DNA of 64,000 nt from Brachionus manjavacas (taxonomy: Eukaryota; Rotifera; Eurotatoria; Ploima; Brachionidae): positions 1,998,501-2,062,500 of the forward strand of contig JAHQIY010000001.1 of the NCBI GenBank assembly GCA_019054805.1. The letters are read 5' to 3'. The notes beneath the pieces were generated by a model that had not been told where the DNA came from, searched no databases, and worked only from the letters and a program-made list of their open reading frames with translations. Positions 11,522 through 23,421 of this stretch are shown one piece after another (the stretch's first letter is position 1; each line of letters begins with the position of its first letter). The position numbers and the translations under genes were made by a program.

Positions 11522-13040
11522 ATATATTTTAATTTTTTTTATTTTACTTTATTTAATAAATGTTTCTTGGCTGTTAGTTTTTTGACTAAGGTTCGCGCGG
11601 AGCAAAACTACAGCACTATCTGAATTTCGGCAAACCGACTTTAAAATATTAATCTGCATACTTGAAAACCTAGAAAAACGGTTTTTTAGGTGGGGTCAAA
11701 AAAAAAATTTTTTGACCAACTTTGCTAAATTACAAATATTGAATGTACATTCTTTTTTGCTGGTCTGTTCCTCAACAAAAAGCTTAGCTTCAATTTCAAG
11801 CTCTGGAAAATAGTCATAAAAAGACGATTTTTTCTTGCCTTAAAAATAAATTAGAAAAATACATAAAATATCTAAATTTTAATACCTCCACGACCATCCG
11901 AAATAAAATAATCTAATCCAAATTTTTTTAGCCTAATAAGTTGTTCGTTTGCTGATTTAATAGTTAAACAATTTATTTCTGATAAAAATTTTTCAGCATC
12001 TCTATAATTTAAACCAAGTTTCCTAAGCAAATTTAAATATAATAATAGAAAAAATATAATTTTATCAAACCAAAATTACTTTAAAACCGCCAAAATTAAT
12101 ACACTCAAAGATCTTCGAGTAGAATTCCCGTTTAAAATAAACTCTATTATATTAGAAATAAGTTTTGTATCTACACGTGTAATTTCTTCAGCATTTTCAA
12201 ACCCTTTATCAGAATGATCATCAGTCGATGTTGTAACATTCAAATTTTGACCATTCGTAAAATTTTCATTCCTTTTATTCGAGTTTTGAAAAGTTTTATT
12301 TCCAAGATTTGATAAAAGTTTAGAGACTCTTGCGAGTGTTTTAGGCATCTCAAAAAATATTAAGAAAAAACAATTAGAAAACTAATTATTTAACAAAAAT
12401 TAAATTAAGTATTGAAAAAATTTTACTAATTTGACATTTAATTCTGACGTTTTACATAATAAAAAATTATGATTATTCAAAAATTAGTTTCAAACTCATT
12501 TTATTCAATTTTTTTTTTGGCTTTAAATTCAATAAATGAAAAAAGTGGTCCCAACATTTTGTTCAGAATTTTTTCTAGTTTCAGAATCTGTATAAAAAAG
12601 TAGGGGTCGGGGGGTAAACCGCGGACTAGATACAAAATTAGTGAAAAAATACCATTTTTTTACCATTTTTTGCCAAAATATCGATCTATTGGTAAAATAA
12701 TAGATTAAATTAATACACCATTTTGTTGATGAGACTATTTGCTTTCAGAATATATATATATTAATAAGGTTATGTCTATTAGAACATGAGATAATTTAGC
12801 TCAAAGGTAACTAACTTTTGTTTTTTTTTCGATCTTTGAGGGGGTGAAAAACCGTTTTTCTAAAAACCCCACCTAAAAAACCGTTTTTCTAGGTTTTCAA
12901 GTATGCAGATTAATATTTTAAAGTCGGTTTGCCGAAATTCAGATAGTGCTGTAGTTTTGCTCCGCGCGAACCTTAGTCAAAAAACTAACAGCCAAGAAAC
13001 ATTTATTAAATAAAGTAAAATTAAAAAAATTAAAATATAT
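11522..13040 (-). mobile_element. DNA transposon with ~174-bp terminal inverted repeats
   Basis: The left end (11522-11695) and right end (12866-13040) are near-exact reverse complements over about 174 bp, including the distinctive words GGTTCGCGCGGAGC and GCCGAAATTCAG. The ends read ATATATTTTAA.., and a TA target duplication is possible but ambiguous. The inside holds a three-exon minus-strand reading frame that stops at the inner edge of the left TIR. This fits internal deletion of a longer autonomous element. Confidence 0.85.
11696..12348 (-). pseudogene. Truncated protein gene inside the long-TIR transposon
   Basis: Three exons (12080-12348, 11886-12022, 11696-11838) join in frame across two short GT..AG introns to give 182 residues from the ATG at 12348. 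The N-terminus is polar (N, T, D, S rich). The last exon contains SSFYDYFPELEIEAK followed by FVEEQTSKK. That region resembles, from memory only, N-terminal parts of metazoan transposon proteins. No DDE catalytic domain is present, and the frame terminates in TTT codons where it meets the TIR. It may be a transposase fragment left after deletion, so function is doubtful. The family is not identified. Confidence 0.5.
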
Positions 13041-13260
13041 TCTACCTTACGTCGCCCTTGAGGTGTCTGTTGAAGGGATCTGGTTTAATGATTCGAACAG
13101 CCGCTTTAATAAGAAAAGGTGAATGGTTCGAACCCTCCCGGAGAAATTCGAAGAACAATGTTAAAAACGGGAAGTTTGTTATCGAAAAGGATCATCAACA
13201 CCAAAGGCTCTTCTGCAAGTGCGATGGGCTAACTACCCGACCGCCTAAGTATAAAAATAG
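13041..13260. other. Less AT-rich unexplained block beside the TIR transposon
   Basis: This ~220-bp block has clearly higher GC than its surroundings. It contains a GGTTCGAACCC word (13125-13135) like a Pol III B box and a GGGCTAACTACCCGACC segment (13228-13244). No tRNA fold was found. It could be a SINE or a fragment of another repeat. Confidence 0.35.
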
Positions 13261-13394
13261 TTACAAAAAAATCAAGAAAAAAAAATTATTTTTTTCTTTA
13301 CAAAAAAGTCTAGGAAAAAATTTATCCTTGCTGTTGATAATGAATGATAAGAAACTTTATAAATATTTTTTTTATTTTTATTTAAAAAAAAATA

Positions 13395-16300
13395 TTAAAA
13401 ATCAATATTATTGTCTTCATTTCCATTAACTATAATTTGAACGTAATCAAACGAATGGCCCCTTTGATTATTTGCAAAACACTGATAGAATCCCGAGTCT
13501 TCTTCTCTCAAATTTTTTAATCTTGAAAAAAATAAGAATTAATTAGAAATTAAGGAAAAAAAATGTAAAACTTTAATTTATAAATATCGCCAATATTTTC
13601 TGTCTCAAAATTATCAGGCCATGTTTCATAATAACTTCTAAATTCGATATCTCTTCCACCTTTAACTTCACAAACAATCTCATACGAAGCACCTTTTTTA
13701 AAAAAAATTAATTTTTTCATTTTTTTAAAAAAACATACCTTTTTTCCGTTCGATCTTTTTTTGACCTAAAATTTCCACTCTAGGTATATCAGTCCAATAC
13801 CTGGCAACTTGCTTACTAAACTTCAGATTTTGCTCAGACGACTTTTTAGTCGGTTGAACCAAAATCACTTGCTCTGTAAATTTTTCTCTAGATTCCACAG
13901 TCACATAAACATAATCACTTCTGTTACCATATTGATTTTGACCAACACACATAAAATAACCACTCAATCTTACTCTATCAATAATAATGGAATATGTGTC
14001 ATCAATTTTAAAAGATTCAATATTTTGACTTGGATCATTTTCGTCTCTAAAAAATACATTATCTGCGCCTAAAACTTTACAATCAATTTTTAGACTTTCT
14101 CCTTCATTGACCACTACTTTTTGATTTCCAATAATTTCTACCAACGGTTTGCCATTCCAATTTTCCAGTTTTTCACTCTCCACCACATTTACATGCACAT
14201 GATCCCTGACAATTCCGTAGTCATTAATAGCAGTGCATGTGTAATAACCAGAATGGGTCTTGCTAACACTGTTGAATTTAAGAGAATAAACATTGCCCGT
14301 TTTGATCACTTTATCTCTGTAGTCTTCTTCCCCAAAGTGAATTAGCTGAACATTAACTGAATAATTTACTTGGCAAACTACTTCTAGAGCGTCTCCTTCG
14401 CTAAGAATAACTTCCTTGAGACCAAAAATTTTAGCCTCGGGATTTTTCGGTTTTTTTTTAGCGGATAGTCTAAAAACAAACTCATCATAATCATCATCAT
14501 AATCCTCCAAGTTATCATCCTCATTTTGACTGTTCAAATTCTCGTATTCATCGAGTTCTTGCTCAACAACAGTTAACAGAATGGTATCGCTGCTAGTACC
14601 GTATAGATTAGTGGCTTTGCATTCAAAGTAGCCCGAGTCTTTAGGCTGAACATTTGGCAAGATCAGAAAATAGGATTCGTTTTTGTAATGATAGCTATTA
14701 TCTGGTAGAATTCCATTTAGTTTGCCAAATTGAACATCTATGCTGTTCTCTACGCTACACTCAATTCTAACCCAGTCGTATTTTTTCACCGTCATTTCTT
14801 TGGCTCCGATGAACACAGCTTGTGGGGGTTCACGCTTCACCAAAGTTTGAGTTGTCGTCTGCATGATTGTCAATGGAAAGCCATACAGACCATTGATTTT
14901 AAAACCAATTGAGTTTCCAGTTTCTCTTACAAATGCAAAATCAATGCTGTTTGATGAAATTATTCCATTTGAGTCGTTGGCCAAACATTTGTATTTGCCC
15001 AAATCAAGACTTGTAAATGCAGGTATCTCCAGAACTGATAGTTGGTTGTTTATTCTAGTGATTTTAGCACGGTTAATTCCTGATTCTTTGATCCATGACA
15101 CTTGGACTGTGTCGATGCTGTCACTAAAGCAATCTATTTTTAACTGATGCCCGAATCCTATTTCGCTTCCTTGTTCCAGATTTTTACCAAAATGATCTTT
15201 AACGCTGAGATAAACCGGAAATTTATTTGTATCTATTTCTTTAATTATAACTAAAACACTTCCATAGTATTCTTTTCCATATTTTGATTTAGCAATACAA
15301 AAATATTCACCTAAAAGAGTTTTTTAAATTTTTTAAAATTTGAAAAAAAAATTACATTAAATTTCATTAAAATTTTTTTTTAGTTATTTTTAAACTAGTT
15401 TAAAATTATTCAAAAAAACTACTTTTTAAATTTTTATTATTCTAGACTTTTTAAACTTACACAAACCTATAAAAAAAATTTATATAAATATTGTTATTGC
15501 AAATTCTAAAACAACAAAAACAGTTCAGTATTGCTTGTCTTTTTAGATTTTCGCTTAGGTTTAAATTTAAAGTATTTTGACTGTAAATAAAAGGAAAAAT
15601 TTAATTTTAATAAATAATTTAATCAAAAAATTATTTTTTTATTTAAATTTTTTTAAAATAATCAATAAATTATTACATACTCACTAATTCAAAATGAGCC
15701 AAAAAAATTAAATGAGACATTCATTGTAATAAGTCATGTAGATTAAAATTAGGGATTCTCCAGTCTCAATTAAATTTAATCGACATTGAATTCAATTTTT
15801 AATTTGTTTCTTTTTCTTATATTAAATAGACAAAAAAATTGTTTTAAAGTGTTGTTTATTATTTTTTCTTTTTTGAGACATTGTGTGAATTGGCGTCTCA
15901 ATGAATTTATTAAATAAATAAATAGATTTTCACATGTCTCCTGCTAAATTTCAAAAATACAAAGATGGGGAAGAAATTTTTTTTCAGCTTTGCTTAAGGA
16001 GTCAAATATTTTTAAATTTCAACAAATTAAGCATTTAAAAAGCAAACCCGTGTTGAGAATTTTGTAAAAAACTTAAATCTTATCAAAAATAAATTTTTAA
16101 GAATCGACAATTATTGATAAAAATCATATTTACTAATCTTTAAATAAATATTTAAAAATTTTTCTAATTAAAAAAAAACATCCATTTGGTAGAAAATATT
16201 CTACTAATATATAATATAATTACAAGATAAAAAAAATACCTGAATCGTCTGGACTCACTGCTTCTATATACATAAAATTGTTTGTAGTTTTAAAATTTTG

Positions 16301-17975
16301 AGGAATCTTTTCATGATTATTTCTCTTCCATTCGATAGAAGTGATGTAATTTTCATGATTATTGTCAATTATGCACTCGACAAGATCTTTATCATTTGGA
16401 TATAATTCTAGCTTACTAGGGGATACTCTAACTGTGACATTTTTCTCATACCCATACACAATCAGGTCGACTAAAGCCTGAGAAGAGCCAAAACTGTTGC
16501 TAGCCTTGCAAGTATATTTACCTGAATTGACTGGTTGTACTTTATACAGAACAAGCTCTTCTTCATTTGAGTCCAAAATAATACCAAAAGGATCGTACCA
16601 TGTAATTTTACATTTCTTGAAGCAATCTACAGCACATTTCAGATGAGCCGAGTGTCCTTGATTGACTTTGACTCGTTTGCTAACAGCCACTACATCCGGG
16701 TATGGATCAACTACATTTAAAATAGTTTTCTCTTCAATGAATCGATCATAGAGTAATTTTTTAAAACAAGACACCTCTCCATTTAGATAAAAATCAACAT
16801 CGTTTATTATCAATTTATGACCATCTACTTTTAAGTTTTCAAATTCAGTCGGATCTTCACCGTTCAAGAACCACTGAACGGGAGAATTTTCCAAATAGGA
16901 CAGACCGCAATTTATGCTCAAATCATCATTGACATAAAGTTCTTTTTCATAGTTTATTCTAGCCAAAGTAGGCAGAAGTTTTTTGACTTTAATTATTACT
17001 TTAACCAGACTCGTGCTAGCACCGTCGGTAAGTCTGCACGAATATTCGCCATCATCGGAATATTTAGCTTCTCTTATTTTCAATATTTCACTTGTTTCAA
17101 GCATTAGATCAAATTTTTCCAAAGAACCCCTATGCCAATATGAAACTTTTTCCTTAATAAAAATTTCTAATTAATTTTTTCTTTTTAATTTTTTTTTAAA
17201 TTACAGCATTTAACCCCAGACACATTAAATTAAAATTAAAGTTTTCCTGAATTTCGACCACAGCATTTTGATCTATGTACAAACTGATTATCTCTTGGTT
17301 ATCGACTTGATTAGTAGTCACTGGATCCAAGACAAAAATTTCAATTGTGGCCGAGTCATATCCAAATTCATCGCTCAAAATTAGCTCGTAGACTCCTTGA
17401 TTGAACTTGTCTACATTCACCAGACTTATGACATGTCCGAAGGATACTGCATTTGTCGGCAATAGTTCTGTTCCATCTTTTAACCATTTAAAACGCGGAC
17501 TTCCATTGTACTCTACAAATGGCTCTATGTTTAAATTGGAGCCAAACTCAAGAGTAATTGTTGTTTCTTTGAAATAAATTTTTGGTGGTGGCACTGAAAT
17601 AGACAAGTTGCTAAAATTGGGAAAGAAAAATTAAAAACCATTTAGCTACTTGTTAGACAGACCCCTATTTTGGGCAGATTGCAATAGCCAATAAGGCAAT
17701 TAGGGTTGATTTGAATTCGGCAAATGTGCAACTCGGGACATACTTTTCGGTCACATGGATCAGGTCCACAATGGCAAAAGCAGGTTTTTTCCAATCTGTT
17801 TAACAACAAAATTGTTCCATAGTCACAATCGGTGGGACAGGGTGTGCAAAAAGGAGCAGAATGACCCACTGCTATTACTACAGTCAATTAGATAAATAAA
17901 TTTAAATGATAACCAAGCAATTAATTATTAAGGCTTACTTGAAAAAAAACAGAATAGAACTTGGGTAGAAATCAT
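13395..17975 (-). CDS. Secreted multi-immunoglobulin (I-set) protein with N-terminal Cys-rich module
   Basis: Seven exons keep frame: 17939-17975, 17650-17877, 17205-17593, 16240-17152, 13739-15310, 13572-13692 and 13395-13521, giving 1128 residues. A signal peptide (about 1-19) is followed by a Cys-rich region whose residues 54-86 match the six-cysteine module of the Kunitz gene. About ten Ig domains follow. Most show the paired cysteines with D-S-G-x-Y-x-C near the second one; the first lacks them. An acidic D/E/N-rich linker separates Ig 7 and Ig 8. There is no transmembrane segment or GPI-like tail at the C-terminus (..EDNNIDF), so the product is probably extracellular matrix or secreted. 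I-set arrays occur in hemicentin, perlecan and peroxidasin; no single orthologue is clear. Several exon joins fall inside Ig domains, and the joined frames restore the Ig motifs, which supports the model. The exon 2/3 acceptor was chosen because it alone keeps frame. The intron between 16239 and 15311 is unusually long (~930 bp). Confidence 0.82.
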
Positions 17976-18493
17976 TTTTTATTTTTAATGAAATATTACA
18001 CGAAATTTATAAAAAAAAAATTATTCTCTCAGAAGATACATTGATAAAAACCCTATCTCAAAATCTAAATTAGAAGCAAATGTTTGGCTTTAGTTTATAA
18101 GGAGATAAAAATATGATTTTGTTTAATGGAAAAAATATTTTTTTTATTTTAATGTGTAATTCGAACAATAGTTCGTTTCGGAATTACAAATTGACATTTT
18201 TTGTCGACTTAAATTGAAAAACAATTAAAAATTTGTCAAATAAAATGTAATTAATTTATTGCTTGAAAAAAAAAATTAGACATTTAAAATTTTTTTTTGC
18301 TAAATTTTGTCATGCTGATGTCATTTAAACAAAAAACAAAAATTTTTGAATAAAACTTGGAAAAATAAATAAAATTCTCTTTTTAAGAAAATGTTAATTT
18401 TGAATTATTTAAATAATTAATTTGAAAATTAATGTTATACTTTTAAAAAATATTGATTTGAGCTAAATTTCAGTTGGAGCTCGATTGCCGAAA
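17976..18493. other. Intergenic stretch between divergent genes
   Basis: About 500 bp separate the Ig gene start (-) from the Ulp1-type gene start (+), so promoters for both should lie here. No TATA box or other site can be assigned with confidence in such AT-rich sequence. Confidence 0.4.
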
Positions 18494-21062
18494 ATGACTT
18501 TAAATTATCTTGGAGATACGATAAATGATCCGGCAAGCGAAAACTTGTCCCAGGACAAAAGCTTTTTTGAAATAAGCATCCCTAACGAGGCCGAATTTCA
18601 ACTGAACGAGACCGACTGGTCAAGGCTCAAGACAATTCAAAAAGGACACAGATTTCAACGCGGTGAATGGGAAGACTACTTTGTAGCAGGTCTTAAACAA
18701 TCCAACAAATACTGCGTGTTTGCCTTCAAGGATCACTACGTCAATCAGGCCAGTATTCGGAAAAGGCATGCTAAAATGCAAGATGGCCAGGTAATGTCAA
18801 CAAAAATGTCTTCAAGTGACAAAAAACTATTTTCGGCCTCGGGCTATTGCGTTTTTGAAGATTGCTCAATTAAGTTTTGCCTAAAAATGAATGATAAACT
18901 AATGGTTCATGTATTTTACACTGGCAAAATTAGGCACTCGAGCACCGAGGTCAATGCGCGCCATTTCAGGGGCAAATCAAGAGAAGAACTAAAAGACATC
19001 CTAAAAAATTCAACTCCCACCAAAGAATTTCTGAGCAGAGTATGCAGTTCGAACATAATTGCCGGAAACGCAGACTACATTGGCAAGTCAACATCAGTGT
19101 ACAAAAAAATATCTGCCGAAGCCAAAGACTGCTACCAAAGTTTAATAGTTCTACGCGATTGCTATGCAGAAAAGTCGGCCACAAGACCCTTAAAAGGCTA
19201 CATTCATCTAATACAACACGTTCCCGGATCAATAGTCTGCTTCAACTATGAACAATGCTGCATATTTAGCTCAGTGGAACAGAAACAGGTATTTTACATA
19301 TCCCAATTCAGAAAAGATCTCATCTCGACTACAATTCATTCGAAAAATTTTAAACCCTACGAGCTTAGTGTGTGCAAGGACAGCTCAGCTATTCCGCTAA
19401 GTTGTATGCTCAGTACCGAGTCTTGCAGTCGAGATTGCTTGACCCAATGGCTGGGCATGTTTTACAGAAAAGCTGGCTATGGCAAGAAAAATGCGAATTT
19501 TGTGACAGATTATTCGGTGAATATGGTGGAGAGTGTTGTGGAGGTGTTTGGTCTAGAGTCCTATGAAGGCTATTGTAGAAAGTTTTTTGATTCAGAAGAA
19601 AAGTTAGATCAGGCAAGCGGGCTTTATGTGAGAGTTTGTCAAAATCAATTTTTGTATCAACTCGATAAGATTTTAAAAGAATGCTACTCTTTTGGAACCA
19701 ATTACACGTTTGGAATGCATGCATTTAGTTGCTTGATAAATAGTGAGAATTTGGGCGAGCTCGAGCAGGCTCTTTATTCAGTTATGGTCATTTTGTATAA
19801 CAAAAATATAAATTCTTTGGTGGAAAATTCTTTCCGCTATTTGAAAAATAGACTTGGTCAAAACGAAAAAAAAGTGGATTTTTTTGTCTTTGGCGCCAAT
19901 AGGACACATTTTGTGCCGGGACCTGAACACTTTTCGCCCAAGTTCAAAGCTGATTTCATTTTTTGCCAATTTACTGAGAAAGTGTTCGAAAAGTGTGTCC
20001 AGGACTCGAGCAATATAAAGGAACATGGTATCAAAAACAGTCGTCAATCTCACAAGCTATTGTATAATTTTATACAAAATTTTTCCTATACCATACCACT
20101 ATGGACTCGTTTGGCACATGGTCTGCAACCAACTCTGAGCAATCAGTACACTCGTTTTGAAAGTATGTCCAAGTTTTTTTCCAACTCGGAAACAGTTGAC
20201 TCTTTTATCAAAAAATATGAGGAGTCAAATGAACTGGCTGTGCTTGGAGAGTTCGCAAATATACCCAGTGTCAATGAGCAACAAACAACTAAGTCAATAA
20301 TTGACATTTTGGTAAATGAACAAAATGTTGATCAAGATGGCCTAGTTGACTCGGAGCCCAAATTGAAAAACTCAAAAAATGAATTAATCAAGCCTAAAAT
20401 GGTTAAAAAAATTAAAAAAGATCCAAATTTAGAGTCAGCTTGTTGTTTTAGTTTGGTTAGTTTGAATGATGCAGACATGGAAGAGTTGGAAAAGGAAATA
20501 GTAATTGAACGTCAGCATCACATTGTGTCCAACGAATTTGGTCTTGAGCTAACCAAAGAGGACTTGGATGTTTTTGACTCTGGTTCTGTGCTAAACTCGA
20601 ATCTGATTCAATTTTATCTCAGGTTAATTAGACTTGGTTGTTCTGATAGTGTTTTTATTTATCCGTTGAGTTTTTATCCAAATTTAAAATATGGTTTTAA
20701 TGAAAGTGTTGACTTGGGTGAACATTTTAATTTATTCAAGTTTGAGCTTATTCTTGTTCCCATACAAAAAACTGATCACTGGGCTTTAGCTGTAAGTTGA
20801 TTTTGATTTTTTGGAAGTTTATTGTTTAAAATAAGAAAAAAGGCCATTGATTTGAAAAATAAAAAAATTAGCTATTTTGATTCATTGATGGGGAACGATA
20901 TGGACTGCTTGAAAATTTTAAAGTAGTAAATTAAAAAAATTATTTTTTTTCATTTTTTCATTTTTAAGTGAATTTATTCAAAAAGAATATTTAAAATTAA
21001 ATTTAGAAGAGTTCAATTGTGAAAATTGGAAAGTCCACAATGAAAAAGTTTGTATAGTTTAA
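18494..21062 (+). CDS. Transposase-like protein with C-terminal Ulp1/C48-type domain lacking its catalytic Cys
   Basis: A long first exon (18494-20791) plus two short ones (20843-20922, 20969-21062) give 823 residues. The start is the ATG at 18494. The composition is visibly less AT-rich than the flanks. The N-terminal ~550 residues carry many Cys and His, and a segment VTDYSVNMVESVVEVFG is reminiscent of the second-Asp region of Mutator-type transposases (inference). The C-terminus matches the Ulp1/SENP cysteine-protease fold: FDSGSVLNSNLIQFYLRL, PIQKTDHWALA with the catalytic His, then KKISYFDS with the catalytic Asp, then an EFIQKEY..NWKV helix. The expected Q-x-N-G-x-D-C-G strand carrying the nucleophile is absent; the frame ends in VCIV. 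So it is either a truncated gene or a non-catalytic domain. It may be a transposon remnant or a domesticated gene; no terminal repeats were found. Confidence 0.65.
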
Positions 21063-22851
21063 TTAATTTAAAAAAAACTAGGCTTTGCACACATTTTTTA
21101 GGCATTATGATCATAATATTATTTAGAAGATTTTACTTAATTGTAAATTTAATGCAGATAAATATTTTTTTATGTTAGGCTATCCAAGGTAAATCATAAT
21201 CAAGTGTAATATTATTCTGCATGGGTATGAAAATTTTTTGGAATTCAGTATAAATTGAACAAAAAAATAAAATTAATATTTGCTACATGGTGCAATATTC
21301 TTTGTTCTACTTTTATAAACCAAATTTTTTCATGTACCAAAATGCCAAAGATTGAAACTTCAATGTTATCTAATTTTATTATTGGAAAACAAAATAAAAG
21401 GTTATAGTTCAAAATGTATTTTTATTGAATTTTTTTAAAGGAACTTTTTTTTGTTCAATTTGTGCCTAAAAAAATTAAGTTAATGTTTTAGTTCTCTCAA
21501 TAACTTCAACACCGACTCAAGCCAAATTAAATGTTTATAATTTCGCAGTGCAATACTATGATCTCATGATAGACAAAGAGGATGTCATTATTACTATTGT
21601 TAGAATTATTTTTTGTATTATTTTCTTTCTTTTCCTAATTATTTGTTTGGACTAGAAGTGGCCATTTATTAATAAAGTTATTATTATTATTTAATTTCTT
21701 TTCTTTGTTATTTATGTTATAACCGCGAACCACCAGATCCTAACAGATCCGGAAAAGACAAGTACATAAGTATTTAAGGTTTATTAGATTAATCATAAAG
21801 TGCTTTCTTTAGAATATTCTTTTGCATTAAATTTTACAAATAAAATTTTATTTAAAAGTTTTTTTTCTAATAATTTTTGATCATTACAATTTCGCCCATT
21901 ATACTTTGTCTTTCTATAAATAATTTCATTTGAAAAATAAATATTTTTAAAGTGGTATAGAATAACAATATTGTTGTTTTTACTATTTTAAGTTATTAAA
22001 TTTTTTAAAGTGCTTTAGAAAGGCTTAACTTAAAAAAAACAGATCTATTTTATTTTTTGAAAAACATAAAAGTTCAATTATATAATTTAATTTTTTTCCA
22101 TTATTTTCAGACTCTTTGTAATAAATACTCAACTTATTTTTATTTATATATTTAAATGCGATTTCAAGCATTTAAAAAAAAAGCATATTAACAATATTCA
22201 ATTCATTTTATATCCATTTTTTAAACTAAAGATAAAAATGATTCCTTGAAGATAAAAAATTTAAAAAAATCTTTTAGTTTTTTTCGAAAAATGTCTTTTT
22301 CGCATTGTTATTTTTTTAAATAATTTATAAAATTAAGCTATCCGAACATAAGATAATTTTTATTTTAGAGAATATTTTTTCAAAGCTTAAAGAAAAAATA
22401 CAAATAATTATTGATAAACTTGATAATTAAAAACTAAAAAAAAAATTTGTAAAAGGAACTCAAAAGAGCTTGCTGAACAAACAAATATCAAGAATTTTTA
22501 CAATTAATTAGATAGTGATATTTCACATTTATTATAGGCTTATTTATTTTTATATTTAATTATTTAGATAATTTTCTAATTTAAGAATGTAGTCAAGCAA
22601 GTTAATTTGCGTGATTCAGGTATTTTTATGCTTTTTTATGCTAAAAAGCTAATTCAAAAAGAAAAATTATTCGTGTCCGAAGTAAATATTTTATTTTCTA
22701 GAATACTAAAAAAATTCAAATCCTAATTATTAAGGATCAAGTGGAGCAATTTAAAAAACAAGTAAAAAAAGAAATTTTCGACCATGTTTTTAAAGTTTGA
22801 TGGATCTTTATCATTTGTAAAATAAATTTTTTAAACAAATCTAGTCATTTT
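21063..22851. other. Intergenic, AT-rich, containing a dispersed repeat
   Basis: Apart from the repeat at 21491-21784 nothing coding is supported. Confidence 0.5.
21491..21784 (+). repeat. Dispersed ~300-bp repeat, copy A
   Basis: It matches the reverse complement of 35436-35767. Shared words include ACACCGACTC, GCAGTGCAATACTATGAT, AATAAAGTTATTATTATT, ATCCTAACAGATCCGGA and TTTAAGGTTTA. A partial echo of the CTAACAGATCCG end also occurs near 58565. The type (solo LTR, SINE or 3'-UTR piece) is unresolved. Confidence 0.7.
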
Positions 22852-23421
22852 TTAATTTGATTGCTGATAAACCACTGGTTTAGGTGCTTGAAAAATTGGA
22901 GTCATTTGTTGTGGAACTGCTGCAGAAGAATTTTGTGTCATCATTGGAATAGCATGATGAAATGCAGTTTGTTGAATTGATTGATTTACTCCGACAGACG
23001 GAACTTGAACCATCATTGGGACAGATTGAGAAACTACTTGCGGTCTAGTTTGATGAAATTGCTGTGCGTAAGAGGTCTGTTCTGCCATTTGAGTTACTGG
23101 CTGATAAAATGGCTGAACTGGCTGCGGAATTACTGGTTGAATTGATGGCTCAGTTTCAGGCAATACATATCTGGGAGTTAATTTTACTTCAGCTCTTGGT
23201 TTTTTGAAAATAACTGGCACTATTTTTTTTTTTACCACGACTGGAACTATTTTATGGGCTGGCTGAGGAACAGGCTTTGGTGATTCTTCCACTTTAGGCC
23301 ATTTTTCAGACACTACGTGGTAAATTTTCTTAATCCGTATTTCCTGATTTTTTCCCAATAACCGCAAAGCTTGATCTAAATTGTTTATATCATTTAGTGA
23401 ATTTTCTCTTTGCCAAGACAT
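22852..23421 (-). CDS. Pro/Gln/Val-rich protein of unknown function
   Basis: A single open frame of 189 residues runs from the ATG at 23421; a longer frame upstream begins at TTG and is unlikely. The first ~50 residues are polar and mixed (MSWQREN, ..QALRLLGKNQEIRIKKIY..) and could fold. The rest is low complexity: P, Q, V and K with repeated VP, QPV, MMxQ and PxFQ words, and a basic stretch with KKKIVPVIFKKP. There is no signal peptide or membrane segment. No domain is recognised. The composition resembles intrinsically disordered cytoplasmic or nuclear scaffold tails, but that is a guess. The sustained open frame and non-random composition argue that it is translated. Confidence 0.55.
   Translation of the reverse strand: MSWQRENSLNDINNLDQALRLLGKNQEIRIKKIYHVVSEKWPKVEESPKPVPQPAHKIVPVVVKKKIVPVIFKKPRAEVKLTPRYVLPETEPSIQPVIPQPVQPFYQPVTQMAEQTSYAQQFHQTRPQVVSQSVPMMVQVPSVGVNQSIQQTAFHHAIPMMTQNSSAAVPQQMTPIFQAPKPVVYQQSN

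Noticed and set aside
13041..13140. tRNA gene, because of GGTTCGAACCC
   Set aside because: The bases around the loop do not form a 5-bp T stem on either strand, and no acceptor stem or A box fits.
13058..13429. Plus-strand 123-codon frame
   Set aside because: Its second half is antisense to the last Ig exon and poly-A/T derived; no recognisable domain.
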